This document shows, piece by piece, positions 61,482-64,000 of a DNA stretch of 64,000 bases. The stretch is from UBA7672 sp965229115 (GTDB lineage: Bacteria; Pseudomonadota; Alphaproteobacteria; Caulobacterales; Hyphomonadaceae): assembly GCA_965229115.1 (NCBI GenBank), contig CBDDIR010000003.1, forward strand, positions 3,100,001-3,164,000, given 5' to 3'. Within the stretch, counting starts at the first letter, position 1; each line of letters begins with the position of its first letter. The notes under the pieces were generated by a model that saw only the letters and a program-made list of their open reading frames with translations, ran no database searches and was not told the origin of the DNA. Position numbers and translations under genes: made by a program.

Positions 61482-61856
61482 ATGATCGGCTACGCAATGC
61501 TCGGCACCAACAACTACGACAAGGCGCTGACCTTCTACGACACCGTGCTCGCCCCGGTTGGCGGCAAGCGCATGATGGACTTCGGCTCCCAGACAGTGTT
61601 TGGCACAGACAAGGGCGGCGCGATGCTCGGCGTCGGCAACCCTTACAACAAGGAGCCCGCCACCTGGGGCAACGGCACGATGATCGCCCTGCAGATGCCG
61701 TCGCAGGAAAAAGTGCACGAAGTCTATGACGCCGCGCTCAAGGCCGGCGGCACGTGCGAAGGCCCGGCCGGCGCACGTGGCGACACCTTCTACGCCGGAT
61801 ACTTCCGTGATCTCGACGGCAACAAGCTGTGTGCATTCTATTCGCCGGGCATGTGA
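61482..61856 (+). CDS. VOC family protein (glyoxalase/bleomycin-resistance fold)
   Basis: 124 residues. MIGYAMLGTNNYDKALTFYD and YFRDLDGNKLCAFY are the two conserved ends of a single VOC domain. Activity unknown; the family includes glyoxalase-like and ring-cleaving enzymes. Followed 62 bases later by a paralogue on the same strand. First gene after structured RNA copy B. Confidence 0.85.
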   Translation: MIGYAMLGTNNYDKALTFYDTVLAPVGGKRMMDFGSQTVFGTDKGGAMLGVGNPYNKEPATWGNGTMIALQMPSQEKVHEVYDAALKAGGTCEGPAGARGDTFYAGYFRDLDGNKLCAFYSPGM

Positions 61857-61918
61857 GCCTTGCCCGTTTGCCGGTGACATGATTCCTTCCCTGCAAAACG
61901 CAGGGAAGGACGCCCGCT

Positions 61919-62287
61919 ATGATCGGCTACACCACCGTCGGCGCAAAAGACCTAGGCAAGGCGCTGGAGTTCTATGACGCCTTCCTCGGCGAGCTTGGCG
62001 GCAAGCGCGTCATGGAAATGAAGAACGGCCAGCTCTACGGCTTTGCCCAGGGCCCGCTCTTCGGCGTGACCAGGCCGCATGACGGCAACACCCAGAACTG
62101 CGGCAACGGCAACATGATCGCCCTGCGCTGCGCGTCGAAGGAAAAAGTCGAAGAACTCTACAACACGGCCCTGAAGCTCGGCGGTACGGACGAAGGCAAA
62201 CCCGGCGACCGCGGCGGCGGCTTCTACGGCGCCTACCTCCGCGACCTCGACGGCAACAAGCTCTGCGTCTTCACAATGGGCGGCTGA
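61919..62287 (+). CDS. VOC family protein, paralogue of the preceding gene
   Basis: 122 residues. MIGYTTVGAKDLGKALEFYD and YLRDLDGNKLCVFTMGG parallel the neighbour closely, indicating a tandem duplication. The middle parts have diverged. A homodimer or heterodimer of VOC domains is possible. Converges with the 62299-62826 gene. Confidence 0.85.
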   Translation: MIGYTTVGAKDLGKALEFYDAFLGELGGKRVMEMKNGQLYGFAQGPLFGVTRPHDGNTQNCGNGNMIALRCASKEKVEELYNTALKLGGTDEGKPGDRGGGFYGAYLRDLDGNKLCVFTMGG

Positions 62288-62298
62288 TCCGGGGGCGG

Positions 62299-62826
62299 CT
62301 AACGCGCCAGCAAGCCTTCGCTCAAACGCTTCACGGCCGCCGACTGTGCATCTGTCGGCGCGCCGTGCAGCTCGACAGCCTGCAGCGCCATCTCCACCAG
62401 CTCTTGCCGCTCCGTCTGATCTAGCGAGTCAGACCACAGCGGCATGAAACGTCGAATGATCTCGTTGGTATCCGGCACCTGCCCCGACGCCCAGGCGGCG
62501 AACGCCATAGCGTCGCTCCGCTCCTGCTTGCCCATCCGGCACGTCGTCTCAAGCATGCTGCCGATCTGGTCTTCGTCAGCCAGCACCACCGGCCGGCGCA
62601 GGGACATGAGACTGTAGATCAGCGTCGCAGCCGCCATGCCCGGCGTATCCACGCCTGCAAGTACTGAAGTGCCCGCACGATGCTTGAACCGCGCCCGGCT
62701 GATCATGCCGCGCGCCTTGCCCGCTGCATCGATCACGGTATCAGCCGCACCCTTCACCTGCTGCGCACGCCACCACCACACGCCAATTGCGCCGATGATC
62801 GCGACCAGCAGAGCAAGAACAGGCAT
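62299..62826 (-). CDS. Membrane-anchored hypothetical protein
   Basis: 175 residues. One N-terminal membrane helix (VLALLVAIIGAIGVWWW) is followed by a soluble helical domain (AAATLIYSLMSLRRPVVLAD to the end) with an acidic-helix pattern faintly like TerB-type domains. No confident family. It would face the cytoplasm or periplasm as a single-pass protein. Confidence 0.6.
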   Translation of the reverse strand: MPVLALLVAIIGAIGVWWWRAQQVKGAADTVIDAAGKARGMISRARFKHRAGTSVLAGVDTPGMAAATLIYSLMSLRRPVVLADEDQIGSMLETTCRMGKQERSDAMAFAAWASGQVPDTNEIIRRFMPLWSDSLDQTERQELVEMALQAVELHGAPTDAQSAAVKRLSEGLLAR

Positions 62827-62943
62827 CGCAATTCCCCAAAAATGCGTGCCTCAACTATCGACCCGCAAACTGCGTCCGTCAAACCTCGCTTGGCGTTCGC
62901 TCACGTGTCACCTAACCTCCGCTCAAGGTTGAGGGAGGCAATC

Positions 62944-63213
62944 ATGCCAATGCACGCGCAGATTCTCTGCATCGGCGGCAACATCCTGTTCGCGCTGGTC
63001 TTCCTGATCGCCGCGCAACAATCGCTCGCCGAAGGCAGCTACGGCCTCGCCAGCTTCATGACGTTGCTCGCGGTCTCCGCAATCTATTCCTGCTGGGTGC
63101 TTCTCAAATTCCGCCGTTACCTCTCGGCCGAGGAAACGCTGGAGCGCGAACTCCACATCGAGCAGCTGCGCGCCGAACTCGACCAACTCCGCTCCGACAA
63201 CCGGAACGCCTGA
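62944..63213 (+). CDS. Small two-helix membrane protein
   Basis: 89 residues from ATG 62944, preceded by GAGGGAGG. Two hydrophobic helices (ILCIGGNILFALVFLIAA and LASFMTLLAVSAIYSCWVLL) are followed by a charged coiled-coil-like tail (AEETLERELHIEQLRAELDQ). Function unknown. Converges with the DUF4167 gene. Confidence 0.6.
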   Translation: MPMHAQILCIGGNILFALVFLIAAQQSLAEGSYGLASFMTLLAVSAIYSCWVLLKFRRYLSAEETLERELHIEQLRAELDQLRSDNRNA

Positions 63214-63226
63214 GCCTGAACGAAAA

Positions 63227-63251
63227 CGGGCCGCGCTTGTGGCGCGGCCCG
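63227..63251. terminator. Hairpin terminator between convergent genes
   Basis: CGGGCCGCGC (63227-63236) pairs with GCGCGGCCCG (63242-63251). On the minus strand it is followed by TTTTCG, so it mainly ends the DUF4167 transcript. Confidence 0.75.
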
Positions 63252-63276
63252 CAATCAGTGTTCATCTACCGGCAGA

Positions 63277-63951
63277 TCAACCGCCTGTCAGCGCGCCCTG
63301 CTTGCGAGCGAGGCTGTCGAGCGCGGAGCGGGCTTCGGGATCACCGCCGCCATTGCCGCCGCCCGAGCGTTCGCCGTCATTGCGACCACGGCGTCCCCGA
63401 CGGCGACGCGAACGTCCGCCACCCTCTTCGCCGTCCTGCCCAGCTTCCTGGTCGCCCTGCGAAGAGTTGTCCTGAACTGCCTGGACTTCGACTTCAGCGC
63501 GATCGCCATCGTCACCACGATCGCCATCATTGTCGTCATCGCCATCATCGTCGTTGGACTGATCGTCCATGACCTTGAGCGCGTCCTGCGTATCGCTCGT
63601 CGACATGCCGCCTTCGATCGCGTGGGCCTGGCCTTCGCCGGGCTGTTGCGATTGCTGCATGCCGCCTTCGCCGTTCTGCTGAGCCAGCAGACGGTCACGC
63701 GGCATCGTCGCCGCCATGACGCGGTAATAATGCTCTGCGTGCTGCAGGAAGTTCTCGTACCTTACGCGGTCGCCGCCCGACTGGGCGTCACGCGCGTACT
63801 GTGCGTACTTCTCGTAAATCTGCGCAGCGGTGCCACGGATCTTAACATCCGGACCGTTGCTCTCCAGCGATCGGTTGCCGTGATTGTGGTTATTACCGCC
63901 ACCACCACCGCCGCCGCCGGGCTTGCGCCCGCGCCCCCGCTGACGCTTCAT
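63277..63951 (-). CDS. DUF4167 domain protein
   Basis: 224 residues. N-terminal basic Gly-rich stretch (KRQRGRGRKPGGGG with Asn/His repeats), then the DUF4167 domain: VKIRGTAAQIYEKYAQYARD and NFLQHAEHYYRVM. A long acidic Asp/Gly region and an Arg/Gly-rich RSRRRRGRRGRN segment follow. Charge-patterned RG/RGG-like tails suggest RNA binding, which is inference. The family is typical of alphaproteobacteria, supporting the taxonomic call. Confidence 0.85.
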   Translation of the reverse strand: MKRQRGRGRKPGGGGGGGGNNHNHGNRSLESNGPDVKIRGTAAQIYEKYAQYARDAQSGGDRVRYENFLQHAEHYYRVMAATMPRDRLLAQQNGEGGMQQSQQPGEGQAHAIEGGMSTSDTQDALKVMDDQSNDDDGDDDNDGDRGDDGDRAEVEVQAVQDNSSQGDQEAGQDGEEGGGRSRRRRGRRGRNDGERSGGGNGGGDPEARSALDSLARKQGALTGG

Positions 63952-64000
63952 GAAACCATCCCTGATCTTCAGAGTATTCGCCCCAGTTGGACGGAGTTGG

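Overview
The window reads as one chromosomal stretch of a GC-rich alphaproteobacterium, most likely of the Caulobacterales/Hyphomonadaceae type. Four things point there. The Flp/Tad pilus genes are in the Caulobacter-style order pilA-cpaABCDEF-tadBC. Two ethylmalonyl-CoA pathway enzymes are present. An ornithine decarboxylase sits behind what looks like an alphaproteobacterial speF-type leader. Dispersed hairpin repeats resemble those common in this group. The assignment comes from family recognition, not a search. No rRNA, tRNA, transposase, integrase or CRISPR array was seen.

Layout. 1-1.2 kb: the 5' end of an ETF-ubiquinone oxidoreductase gene and a divergent family-4 uracil-DNA glycosylase. 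1.2-2.4 kb: a long intergenic region with hairpin repeats and a roughly 500-nt structured RNA (copy A). 2.4-12.6 kb: envelope genes (an alanine-zipper-like lipoprotein, an L,D-transpeptidase), ethylmalonyl-CoA mutase, a lipoprotein esterase, a D-amino acid aminotransferase and crotonyl-CoA carboxylase/reductase. 12.6-18 kb: a TetR regulator facing a carotenoid oxygenase, then a regulator-aldehyde dehydrogenase-DUF779 set with a clear palindromic operator. 18-26 kb: small exported proteins, a Rieske oxygenase, a TetR/DUF4386 divergent pair with a perfect palindrome between them, an esterase, and a cytochrome c/PQQ dehydrogenase. 26-36.3 kb: the Tad pilus locus on the minus strand plus a divergent accessory protein. 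36-46 kb: a UMF1-type transporter, AMP nucleosidase, two small membrane proteins, and class I ribonucleotide reductase, whose nrdB and nrdA are separated by a repeat-rich insert. 46-57 kb: an amidohydrolase, bifunctional PutA, a glycosyltransferase, an M16 peptidase and a cytidine/guanine-deaminase-like protein. 57.6-60.3 kb: polyamine genes. 60.3-61.5 kb: repeats and copy B of the structured RNA. 61.5-64 kb: two VOC proteins and small genes.

How the genes fit together. Ccr and Ecm are two central steps of acetyl-CoA assimilation through the ethylmalonyl-CoA pathway. The Tad genes make an adhesive pilus. The ornithine decarboxylase and deoxyhypusine-synthase-like protein probably make a polyamine (putrescine, then perhaps homospermidine). 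NrdA and NrdB share NrdR-box-like sites.

The most notable observation is the pair of large structured non-coding elements (1645-2150 and 60854-61342). Stretches of invariant sequence are joined by hairpins whose stems differ in sequence between the copies but still pair. Each copy has the same upstream repeat module. I do not recognise the family.
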